Source of the DNA: Mytilus edulis
Lineage: Eukaryota; Mollusca; Bivalvia; Mytilida; Mytilidae
Direction of reading: 5' to 3'
Assembly (NCBI RefSeq): GCF_963676685.1
Contig: NC_092344.1
Coordinates: 55,450,830 to 55,514,829, forward strand
DNA: 64,000 nucleotides
In this document: positions 33,101 to 41,254 of the stretch, one piece after another
How the letters are laid out: each line of letters begins with the position of its first letter
Position numbering within the stretch: the first letter of the stretch is position 1
Translations under genes and position numbers: made by a program
The notes under the pieces: generated by a model
Databases searched by the model: none
Seen by the model: the letters and a program-made list of their open reading frames with translations, nothing else
What the model was told of the DNA's origin: nothing

Positions 33101-35225
33101 CAGTCGCATCAAATTCCATTACATTGTCAACGATGCATGAACAAAACAAACATACTCAAAGAGTAAAAATGTCAAAAATAGGGGTACAACAGTCAATATT
33201 GTGTTATCATCTTAATATCACTACATAAACAACAAATGTAACAAAGTAGCACAAAAAGGCATACATCAAATTTTCAATGACAGCAAGTCATTAATAGAGA
33301 CACCATGCAGAGTAGTTGGTGTAAATGACGATGACCATGACTGTGTCTACGTCGAGGAGTAGAGTTGAAAATATTCATCACATTCACCGAGCTACACAAA
33401 GCACTAGATAGAATACCTATACCATCAATTTTGTCATTGCAACCGGCATATGGTGTCGCAGTTCCCAATGTTTAATTAAGCAAACAGAAACTTATTTAGA
33501 TAACCATTTTTCAGGACAGAACGAACATGATGTATGTTCTTTGTCTCAATGAATTCACCTCTAGGTAAAACAACAAAACCCCAAGCAAATTATAACGAAG
33601 CTCTATTTACTGTACATACCTTGTCTATTGACTATGTCAAGTTTTTCTTTATCTGGGAATAATCTTACATCAACGTAAGCAGCCGTATGTATAACGCATT
33701 GAACGTCTCTGGTGACCTTTTCCAATAAATCAACATCCGTTATATTACCAGTGAAGCATACGACTGGTATCTTGTTCTCATATTCTGAAGAAGAAAGAAA
33801 TTAAACACCTTTTTATACTTATTTTCGCGTTATTTCCTTGTTTTAGGCATCTGTCGTCCTTTCGATGTATTAATTGGTGCTCACTGCAAATTTATACTAC
33901 CATCCTCCAATGAATTTATCTATAATACTAAAATTACGAGGTCCAATTTGTCAGCCGTCATCACGTAAAAACGACGAATCAAAGAATTCAACTTTATATA
34001 CAACTAATATAGTACAAAGGTGTAGATTAAAAATTACACCACTCCAGGCCCGTGTTTTCCACGTAATTAATATCGCCAATAATTAGGAAGTTCCGGGTCG
34101 AATCCGATACCGATACCAATAGTATAATCACCTGTTACCTATTACCTTACCTGTACGTTCCGCATCTGACAGGCGCACCACCAAACGGTGTATTCACGAT
34201 TAATATGCTATATAAACGGGTCATATAAAAATCACAGGGTTGACACTACTAAATTGTCAAATTGTTACCTATTTACCTATTGTAGTATTTTAATCCGTAA
34301 GACTTTCTAAGAAAACAATACGAATACTAAAAATCGGGACTAAAAATAAGTTTCAATTTGTTAGCGGGCATGACGTAAAACAGCGAATCAAATTTGGAAT
34401 TCAACTTTATTTATAACTAATATAGGACAATGCTGTTGATTAAAAAATACTCCATTCCAGGACCTTGTGTTTTCCAAATATTTAATATTACAAATAATTG
34501 ATAAGTTCCAGTTCGTAGGGTTCAAACAGAAAGATTTGAAAGCAGAGAAAATTGTGTATCTTATAATCGGCATGACTTTATTAGATGCCAGTACTAATAC
34601 TAAGATAAGGCTTGCGCATAGTTATATACTTTATTTCAGTCACGGACCCGCGATATCACGGGTGTGTTCTAGTTTAGCTGAAGAATGTGCAAATATAAAA
34701 CTAACTTAGTAAGTTGCAAGTGTAATGAATTCTAGTGAACTTGATTTTTTTCCGAAAAAGGTAGCCGTCTCATGGCTGTTTAATTGTACTAGTATATGCA
34801 TATATGGTAAAACTACGTGATATTTTATTACGGCTGATAGTCTCTTGTCGCACATTTTCGGAGTTTAAACTTGGGTAATATACCGCCGAGTATATAAAGT
34901 GTATATCGTTCGTGTGTAGCTGTGTGGGATTTATAAATACGCAGACAGCATGCCAATCTGCAGGTTCGAATAGGGAAATTACATGTATATCGGCGAAAAC
35001 CCGTGAAGAGAATATGAAGTTGCGCTCTTTGTATATGTCTCTAAAGTATTGAAAAGGTGGTATGTTGCAAACAAGTTAGATTTAAGTACACAAACCCAGC
35101 TTCTGTTCAAATTTCTGAAGATCTAGAACTCTGATTTCTTTAATGTCATTTACATATTCCTGGAAGTGTTTGATTATGTGCTGCCCCACACATCCACTAC
35201 CTCCTGTTACCAAAATCTTCGTCAT
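23564..35225 (-). CDS. 3-beta-HSD-like short-chain dehydrogenase, four exons, 358 aa
   Basis: Four exons (35096-35225, 33620-33784, 25128-25340, 23564-24132) join in phase 1 throughout and give 1077 nt, a 358-residue protein. This is the usual length of the 3-beta-hydroxysteroid dehydrogenase/isomerase family. Residues 1-14 are MTKILVTGGSGCVG, an NAD-binding GxxGxxG fold. S119/T120 and Y148-x-x-x-K152 (YARTK) are the SDR catalytic set. Exon 4 carries SLRPMVIYGE and a hydrophobic segment (WILYVLISFIHILLFLI), as in membrane-bound HSD3B proteins. Family members oxidise 3-beta-hydroxysteroids with NAD at the ER or mitochondrial membrane. The substrate here is unknown; NSDHL-like or other 3-beta-HSD relatives are also possible. 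Intron 3 (8.3 kb) hosts the nested PLEs in the same orientation as the gene. Confidence 0.9.
25128..25340 (-). CDS. 3-beta-HSD-like gene, exon 3 (catalytic)
   Basis: The acceptor is TTTATAAAG|, a weak pyrimidine tract, but it gives N-R-Q-G-T-K-L-L-L-E-A-C, the invariant family motif. The donor is ACG|GTATAT. 213 bp, phase 1 to 1. It contains FIHCSTIDV and EYARTKQAGEK, the catalytic Ser/Thr and YxxxK. Confidence 0.9.
26170..28620 (-). pseudogene. Old PLE (family B), RT portion, mutated
   Basis: Decayed minus-strand frames run from about 28610 to 26487 and align with the young PLE reverse transcriptase. Visible pieces are VGIPMGTTCAPLLADLF (RT motif B), FCYIDCVLSLNN (motif C, with the second catalytic Asp replaced by Cys) and AYGIYISQLIRYSRAC. 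Frameshifts and stops break the frame at several places (28540, 27950, 27400, 27170). The 3' UTR reaches about 26170. The 5' piece lies on the far side of the young element at 33274-33475. Confidence 0.85.
28621..28998 (-). repeat. 3' pseudo-LTR of the young PLE
   Basis: 378 bp, matching 32896-33273 base for base as far as I can compare by eye. It contains 'cctgacttggtacaggcatt'. On the minus strand it is the downstream copy. Confidence 0.85.
29023..29700 (-). repeat. 248-bp tandem repeats in the PLE 3' UTR
   Basis: A 248-bp unit beginning 'tacggctgaatttatctatg' starts at 29023 and again at 29271. A decayed partial third copy extends to about 29700 ('caaagtatg', 'aaataatg' blocks). It is non-coding. 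Confidence 0.8.
29766..32801 (-). CDS. PLE polyprotein: GIY-YIG endonuclease + reverse transcriptase
   Basis: The first ATG of the open frame is at 32801 and gives about 1011 residues with no interruption. Residues ~90-105 have a Cys cluster (C-x9-C-x2-C). Residues ~138-240 form the GIY-YIG nuclease: VVYGIECTLCGLLYVGET, RKRMNQ, an ENFWIRELG glutamate region and an Asn at GCNDN. RT follows: YWIPKLHKIPYKQRYI, FDFSTLYTTIPH (motif A Asp about 724), GIPMGTNCAPLLADLF (motif B), FRYIDDVLSI (motif C, Asp 858/859), LDLYLEFD, then the PLE thumb motif AYGIYISQLIRYSRAC. All catalytic residues appear present. PLEs prime reverse transcription at target DNA; here the nuclease is N-terminal, as in Naiad/Chlamys types. 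Confidence 0.9.
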   Translation of the reverse strand: MMNTNNTKNKPAGTSPGLPRSPFATRNTVAFDLCVPRNILRDTPDLTYVQPEGNYYFENSDTFHKLKPCSVNIFDCLNTPATSESTPIISSCKHKKGKRSTCKTCDMLITTPDFTSNLTGKTYYTKSFEPLDCSTDNVVYGIECTLCGLLYVGETRQTLRKRMNQNRSDNKDPQFRVLYNHFNQPDHDPSLSMKVRIIEKIYHHTNSPVLSTPFRKDRENFWIRELGTAMPYGCNDNVKGVGNLSSPACSDVDVMSLFNTTLRNQRSHGQKRYHRPNVKKSSKSRSASGSFDDLLSHLHHPLGLHYIRTILFSLPVNFLKCLRDYALDKGGTNTFSPIYRLVSIICDVALFRLFKPVRSEPLHEEKRKFLPVHFNNRGIDAINISNVLHHKEVTSKIPIYFQNQSVPIVSYSYTKTIAPKIFNYKQALQDLDLEQYLNKPLTCDCSNSPYNYSPSGHVITGDLNIIQHENLRKVISRGPKFREPQHINWNHNFKIIMDSIENYARAWAKREEVQLDTLSEWVKTIRSLIKRRIHKLKNCVNDRPKSIFSDKEAVKCLSSLQDKYVVVPADKASNNIVFVCKSYYYECLIKELGINEHSGNPTYKNISFDKDEILANHKSFMASMNIALNNKSEDLPCLYWIPKLHKIPYKQRYIAGSSACSTKELSIRLTKILSAVKEGLQIYCETVYSRSGINHMWILKNSKELLDNFKSRSFSEISSIKTFDFSTLYTTIPHVKLKTRLKEIIHNAFHHKNGSIRYKFITLGYHKAYFVNKEQKGKTYYTEEQVISMLEFLIDNIFVEFGGRLFQQIVGIPMGTNCAPLLADLFLFSYESEFLQTLVKNKKIKEARLFNFTFRYIDDVLSINNPNFSDWIPLIYPPELEIKETTDTASSASFLDLYLEFDIHSHLSTRIYDKRDDFNFEIINFPHLSSNIPTSSAYGIYISQLIRYSRACSSYSDFVKRHQCLSRKLMNQGYVKERLVLFLKNFIGRYPELVDKYSVSTSQIIQDGLEV
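32896..33273 (-). repeat. 5' pseudo-LTR of the young PLE
   Basis: Upstream copy of the 378 bp direct repeat. The ORF frame stays open from its inner part (after a TGA at 32937-32939) into the coding region, with no ATG before 32801. Confidence 0.85.
33274..33475 (-). pseudogene. Old PLE (family B), 5' remnant of GIY-YIG/linker
   Basis: The minus-strand frame reads GTATPYAGCNDKIDGIGILS and then SVNVMNIFNSTPRRRHSHGH, collinear with GTAMPYGCNDNVKGVGNLSS and DVMSLFNTT of the young ORF. The frame stops being alignable upstream of 33475, so the old copy is 5'-truncated within the nuclease domain. It continues after the young insertion at 28620. Confidence 0.85.
33620..33784 (-). CDS. 3-beta-HSD-like gene, exon 2
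   Basis: Acceptor TTTCTTCTTCAG, donor CAAG|GTATGT, 165 bp, phase 1 to 1. It encodes EYENKIPVVCFTGNITDVDL and then CVIHTAAYVDV, the conserved beta4 'V-I-H-T-A-A' of extended SDRs. Confidence 0.9.
33930..34508. repeat. Two diverged direct repeats (~170 bp)
   Basis: 33930-34095 and 34340-34508 share 'gaattcaactttat', 'aactaatata', 'gattaaaaa', 'cca', 'tgttttcca' and 'taattgg/taagttcc' in the same order. They lie in intron 1 of the 3-beta-HSD-like gene. No coding content is visible. Confidence 0.55.
35096..35225 (-). CDS. 3-beta-HSD-like gene, exon 1
   Basis: The ATG at 35225 opens 43 codons plus 1 nt. The donor is CTGG|GTTTGT. It encodes MTKILVTGGSGCVGQHIIKH, the Rossmann beta1-loop-alpha, and ends LDLQKFEQKL, the second strand with the acidic cofactor-selecting residue typical of NAD use. 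Confidence 0.9.
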
Positions 35226-35352
35226 GTCAAGTCTGTGTTCACGAGTTTATCCTGTAATGATGCTACTATATAATCCAAATATGTTTGACAATAGACAGTC
35301 ATATGAACGATTATTTGAAATGACTGTTATTGCCTGAAAGTAATAAAAAGAA

Positions 35353-36085
35353 ACTAGAGGCTCCAAAGAGCTCGTGTTGCTCACTTTTGTCCATGTGCAT
35401 ATGTTCAACAAAGGACACTTTCCAATATTGTAATATAATTCATGACAAAATATCCATTTTGCTGACCTTGTATTGCTGATCATTTGTTTTGTTTAGTTTC
35501 TATCTAATAGTATCTTCTTTAGGGTGTGCTCAAAACACAAAAGAGTGCAAAGAAAATTCCTCGTTTCTGGGTAATCACTCCTATAGAGAGTGGCAGTCTA
35601 CTATCTGTATTAGCCCGGCGAAAATTTTGGTTTGATAAAAGATTTTGTCTTGCTGACCATTTTTTGAAATTCAAAGTTTCTCAGTGTCTATTATGATTTT
35701 TAAGATAGAAGCCAAAAATGGAAAAAAAAATGGTAAAAAAAAATTGTAATTTCAGGACAATAACTCATGTAGGACTCAGTTTTGACGTATATGGACAATT
35801 GGAAGAAGCTCAACATTCTCAACAGATTAGCAACTGTCAGATTTTCTCTATCTAAAACGGTTTTCAAAACAATAGACAAAATTTGCATTTTACCCCTCTA
35901 CTAGTTTAGCGGCCGATGTCGGCCATCTTGGTTGGCAGGGGGTCATTAAACACATTTAAAACTAGATACTGCAATGTTTATTGTGGCCAAGTATGGTTAA
36001 ATTTCCAAATTGGCCATTAGTTTCTGGGAAGATTTTTGTAAAATTTAACAGACGACGACAGACGAGGGATGCCAAATGATGATAC
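35353..36085 (-). repeat. Family R3 dispersed repeat
   Basis: It opens with 'aaactagaggctccaaagag' followed by 'gttgctcactttt', and closes with 'acagacgacgacagacgagg'. This matches the R3 copy at 63022-64000 and, reversed, that at 49620-50970. The match runs through the 'ttggcaggg' and 'agtttctggga' blocks. Confidence 0.6.
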
Positions 36086-36114
36086 ATGTATAGCGACAGA
36101 TGCAAACAAAACTT

Positions 36115-38440
36115 GTTATGCATTAAGATCCTTTTTTTTTAACTGGATCTACATTGTCAGCATGCAGTGTGGTTTTGTTAATAGTCTGTCGAATTCTTAT
36201 TTGATATATATACCTATATATAGTGTCGTACCTGTTTTTTTTTAATTAAACGATACACTTATAACATTTAAATCTGTGTATGAACGGGTACAATAGACGC
36301 ATTATATAAAATATGGAAACAAACAAGAACAGGTTTGATATGCAATTATCTGTGACTTGAGTATGTTTCTTCTTTGAACCAAAAGTAAATCTTGAAAGAA
36401 AATAGTAAAGTGGGTTTTAAATAATGCGTTTTCTTGTCAAAAATCGATACGAAAGTATCATGTCATGCAGGTCTTCTATCATATATATATCATAATAATT
36501 GAATTTCCTCCCTTTGTGTGAATGCATTATGTTATTTTAAAAACATAATCATGTACAGACTTCTATTAAATCTACTCAGTAAAATAAAGACAATAACAAA
36601 ACACGTCTTTTAAAATCAAAATGTATAACAATAGTCGATTTACTTACATATGTTGCCGAATTTAAACAAGAGTGAATCTGATCTGTATATTTTCGCCGGA
36701 CGTAATCAAAGTCCTAAGGTTATTATGTTTTATTGGCGCGAATTTTAAAAATCATCGGTTCTTCCAATAAATGCATTTATCACAAAAGTAGAATAAATGT
36801 ATATAGCCATCAAACAAACGTTTAGTGACACAAAAAAAAACACAAAATAATCAGCTACATATGAAGCTAGGGAACTGTAGCTAGTCCGCAAATTGTCGAA
36901 AAAATATGATAACGACCGACCTAAGACTGTAGCATATTAATCTATTGCAATAAAAAATCATAATATCTAATAAAATTTGTAGATTTAGCTTACAAAGTCC
37001 TTATATTTGTATAAAGTTCGTTCGTTATAGTGGAAAATTGTTTTAACGTTGAATAAGCTACAATTAAAAATTGCTTGCTAGTCCCTCTCTGTATAACTCT
37101 GGTTCATTTCCCTATTTTTTTTCCATTCTGTTCATTTCCCAATCAATCTATCACCAAGGGAAGATATATAATTCGATTCTCATTCATAGTCTTTTTCAAA
37201 AATGATGAACGGTTCTTTATATTGGTATGTAATCATTTGAAACGTTTCAAATTTATGAAATTATATTCGTATATCAATGTTTTTGATACACCAATAACAA
37301 AAACTGAAATATATTGAATTGATAAATTTTGTAATTATTCAAAATTATATCAGAAACCTAAACGTAATTATAAAAAAATGAACCTGTTAAGGGGATACAA
37401 TACTCGCATAACTTTTTCGACTGATTGGCACATAATACAACGGAATGTCACTCTTGCATACAAATGGCACATCAATATAATTAATTAACTGTGCAATCGT
37501 GCTCCACCTTCAATGATGATTCTAAATTAAAAATATAACCAAAAGTTGTTAATCTATAGATAGTGAAGACTAAAGAAAGCTAACCCACTGTAAAAATATT
37601 TCTTTGCAATTTTTTAAAACTTCCTCAGAAAAGTGCTCGAGCCACTTGACTTTCATAGCTCAAAAATTAAATTAACGTTTTTACACAATATTTGAAAAAA
37701 GTAGTTAAAGATTATTCGCTTCTCAAAGTGTAAGACGCAATAAAAATCGTATGTTTGCATCTTACCGAAATACGAATTTAATTAAGTCCTGAACATTTCG
37801 ACATTTCTTCGTATATTTTTATCAAAACCGGTTTTAAACAAATCACAAGTACGTGTTAAGATCCGACTTAATACCTATTCCCGATATGGTCAGGTAAATT
37901 TGCTACCAAGAGCTATGGTAAGAGGTGGAATACGTTTGGTTTGCAGTATAGAATCAGATCTACTCTTATATTGTAAAGATGATTTTCTGATAAGGGACAT
38001 TCCATTTTGAATTTCCCTTGAAGTTCGGGAGGCTATTTCTATGCCCCCGCACCTGAAAGGTTATGCCATATTGTTTTACCCCTGTCCATCCTTCTATCTA
38101 CCCTTCCGTCCATCCCATTGTAGGTATTTAGTTATTCCAAATAACTCCTACAGTTTGAATGCTAGGAAGTTTCCACTTTTCATGCTGTTTGTACATATAT
38201 TGAAGATGTGCATGTGGTCAGGATTTTTATTTTTATTAATACTTTCTCTTTTGTGAGATAGTTGAACATTGTCATTTTTGGAGTATTATATACTGGCATT
38301 GAGGTGTATATGGTTATCAGATAACTCCTCCTATTGTGAACCATAGACCTATCTGCGCCCATGCTCAGTCAACTTTGTGTGTTTTAAAATAACACTTTGC
38401 ATCTGCGGGGCATCATTTTCTGCTCACAAGGAAGCTATTA
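36115..38440. other. Gene-free AT-rich stretch
   Basis: I found no exon, domain or repeat family that I can name. Short frames such as 37075-37317 have no recognisable protein content. Confidence 0.4.
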
Positions 38441-38445
38441 AACCA

Positions 38446-38860
38446 AGAGTTCCAAATGGTGAAGTTGAAATCATCCCTTCGTAAATTTTACGGACGCCAT
38501 CATGAGTTGGTTGACCGTTATGGAATAACCGTTTCACAAATGATATCGGATATGTTCCTTACGTCGAAACTACAATCCCCTTCCCTTTCATGAATATGAC
38601 CTACCGAATTAGACTATTTACCGGATTTGTAATCACATAAGCAACACGACGGGTGCCACATGTGGAGCAGGATCTGCTTACCCTTCCGGAGCACCTGAGA
38701 TCACCCCTAGTTTTTGGTGGGGTTCGTGTTGTTTATTCTTTAGTTTTCTATGTTGTGTCGTGTGTACTATTGTTTTTCTGTTTGTCTTTTTCATTTTTAG
38801 CCATGGCGTTGTCCCTTTGGTATCTTTCGTCTCTCTTTTGTGTCTCCAATACACAATAAT
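38446..38860 (+). pseudogene. 3'-terminal fragment of PLE family B
   Basis: On the plus strand it encodes the RT C-terminus SLRKFYGRHHELVDRYGITV followed by SQMISDMFLTS, nearly identical to the end of the old PLE at 26487. The same 3' UTR follows ('gagcacctgagatcacccc'). It is a 5'-truncated retrocopy. Confidence 0.85.
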
Positions 38861-39585
38861 ATCTCAACAAAAATTCTACATTGATCGAATTCCTTATAAT
38901 ATAGTTAATTTAGATTGGAGTGCAGGGTCATCACTGTGTCTAGTTGTTGTTTTACTTGATTCTAGGCACTTTATAATAATTCTAAAGTCTAGGTATAATT
39001 TGCAGTTATCACACAAAAGCAGACATATCTATTCAAGCCACTGGAAAATAAAATGAAAGCAGGAAGTCCAGGAAGAGGGAAGCTTAACCATTATATATAT
39101 GTACAATTCTTATCGAAAAAAAGATTTATAAAATAATTTGGAAGCATAAAAAAAAAAATCAATTCTGACAACGCTTCACCGATGCTTTGCCACTGCCATA
39201 TATGTATACAGTTGTCTTGAGTTATGCCATAATCATTTCAATTGATATTTTATGGTGTGTCTTTTTATGTTGTGATGTTACACTATTGTTTCCGATAAGG
39301 ATGAGAATGGTACCTATTAAAACGTTTAAACCCGCTGCATTTGGTTAAACCGGTCCTAAGTCAGGAATCTGATGTTCCCGTTTGAATGGTTTTACACTAG
39401 TCATTTCAGGGCCCTTTAAAGCTTGCTGTTCGGTGTGAGGTACGGCTCTGTGTTCAAGACCGCACTTTGACCTATATGGTTTTCTTTTACAAATTGTGAC
39501 TTGGATGGAGAGTTCTCATTGGCGCTCATACCACTTCTTCTTATTTATATGACATGATGTTCCTAACGTGCAGAGAAAGAGAGAT

Positions 39586-39704
39586 GCACCTATCTCAATC
39601 TAATTAAAAACCGATCTCTCATGCTCCCGTTTTCTGATATGTCGCGCGACATATCAGAAAACGGGAGCATGAGAGATCGGTTTTTAATTAGATTGCACCT
39701 ATCT
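39586..39704. mobile_element. Perfect ~100-bp palindrome flanked by 10-bp direct repeats
   Basis: Bases 39596-39695 are a perfect palindrome with no spacer, centred in GTCGCGCGAC. The arms start CAATCTAATTAAAAACCGAT. GCACCTATCT occurs at 39586-39595 and again at 39695-39704, so the palindrome lies within a target-site-like duplication. It could be a minimal fold-back transposon consisting only of termini; 9-11 bp duplications are typical of Mutator-type elements. Confidence 0.8.
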
Positions 39705-40235
39705 TACAAGAATTTAAGGTTATAAATAGGTCAGTTTGAGGAATTTTTGACAGATGTGAGGACTCCTTTGTTTTCACCTACGATTCATTTTATTTAACCT
39801 AAGTACACCCTTAATGTCTAAGTTTGAATGTCCCTTTGTCTTGGTGTCTTTCGCCATCAATACGCGCGGGTGTGAGTGCGTATTTATACATCCCGCACAC
39901 CTACCCAGTCACCCAACGCAAGAAAGCGTTTAACTGTTGGACGGGACAAGTCCCAGAATGACCACATCTCTCTTTGCAAGCCAACCCTTAGATGCCAACA
40001 ATGCGACTATCTCTCCAGTCGTTTCATGAAGTCTTATCGAAGAACGTGTTCTGCATAGAGATAGTGTAAGTTGAAGTATTTCCCTTGACTGCATGCAGTA
40101 AAAAACATTTGAAAATATAAGTTATATATGTGCTATATACATTTCCATTCTCAATTTTATATACAAGTTTTAAAAAATACGCCTGGCTGTCGACAATATC
40201 AAATATTTAAATTATTCATTTTTATTCATTTTATT

Positions 40236-41254
40236 TCATGAAACAGTGATAAAAAGTTCATTTTCTTTACCATGTGACTCAATCCTACGGGCTAGAATAA
40301 AGAGAACAATATATATCACAATCAGACATATACTGAAAATAAGCACTCCATATGAAAACCACATTGGTGAATACAAATCTATCAAATATCCAAGAAAAAT
40401 TGGTGTAAGCATTGATCCGCCCGATCCTGTTAGCATGAATAAAGATACCATTTTACCAGAAACTTTAAAGAAATCTTGTTCAGTCCAACACATGAGTGAA
40501 GGGAAAAGAATAGATTGACAAAGTCCTGCAATTGGAATAAAAATCCAAATGCCAATTTCCAATTTCAACAAATTCGTAATTAACAGACATACGGAACACA
40601 CACAATGCATTAAGATATACAGTCCGAAGATATATCTTATTCTGAATCTTTTTGTAATACCTATTGCGGTAAACCTCCCAAACGCATGGGAAGCCCAGAA
40701 TGCTGACGTTGCATATGATCCTAGTGCTTTTGGCCAAGCGAAATGTTCAACCGTAAATGCTGTGAGGTAAAATACAATCGACTTTTCTAAGACCTGAACA
40801 CAGAAAAATGTAATGCATATAATACCAATGGTTGTCAATCTAATAGATTTTGGCAAATTCGAGCTCAAACGAACAGTTTGTGTCTGCTCTTCATTACTGT
40901 TCGTTTTATGACACAGGAAATATGAGAATAACAACCCCGACAGCAATGTTATGCCTGCAGATATGACAAATGCTCCATGAATATTTGAATCTTTGTAAAT
41001 AGTGTCTTGTCGATAACAATCAACATTCATAAATATGTCAGCCGATGAGTTGAAATTATTGGTTGAATTCATTGTTGAATTTCGTAAACATTCCTTTTGT
41101 GTTGTCTTTGAATCATCTTGAGGAATCTGTGAATTGAGGAAAGGTGCCATGGCAAGTGGGGAAATAACTGCACCAATTGCAAATGAAAAGTGCAATGTCT
41201 GCATGTATGGTCCACTCTCTGTACCCCATATCTTCAGAATATTGATATTACCTC
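40236..41254 (-). CDS. MFS transporter gene, exon 3 and stop
   Basis: Acceptor TATATTGCAG. 1019 bp encode GGNINILKIWGTESGPYMQT through the C-terminal half of the fold, ending HGKENELFITVS. About eight hydrophobic helices are visible, and an Asn/Ser/Thr-rich loop around MNSTNNFNSSADIFMNVD. Confidence 0.85.

Larger units (their letters stand above)
28621..33273 (-). mobile_element. Young Penelope-like element with N-terminal GIY-YIG, 4653 bp
   Basis: Direct repeats of 378 bp (28621-28998 and 32896-33273), identical by eye, flank an intact ORF on the minus strand, as in PLE pseudo-LTR organisation. Order on the minus strand: repeat, 95 bp leader, ORF, about 770 bp 3' UTR with a tandem array, repeat. 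It sits inside an older PLE and within intron 3 of the 3-beta-HSD-like gene. The intact ORF and identical repeats indicate recent insertion. I looked in the repeats for a hammerhead-ribozyme core (CTGANGA...GAAA), as known from some PLEs, and did not see one. Confidence 0.85.

Noticed and set aside
28621..33273. Reading the 378-bp repeats as retroviral LTRs
   Set aside because: There is no gag, protease, integrase or RNase H, and the RT and GIY-YIG are Penelope-like, so pseudo-LTR is the better term.
39876..40058. 60-codon plus-strand frame with a Cys pair (CQQCDY)
   Set aside because: It resembles half a zinc finger only superficially; no splice sites or partner exon were seen.
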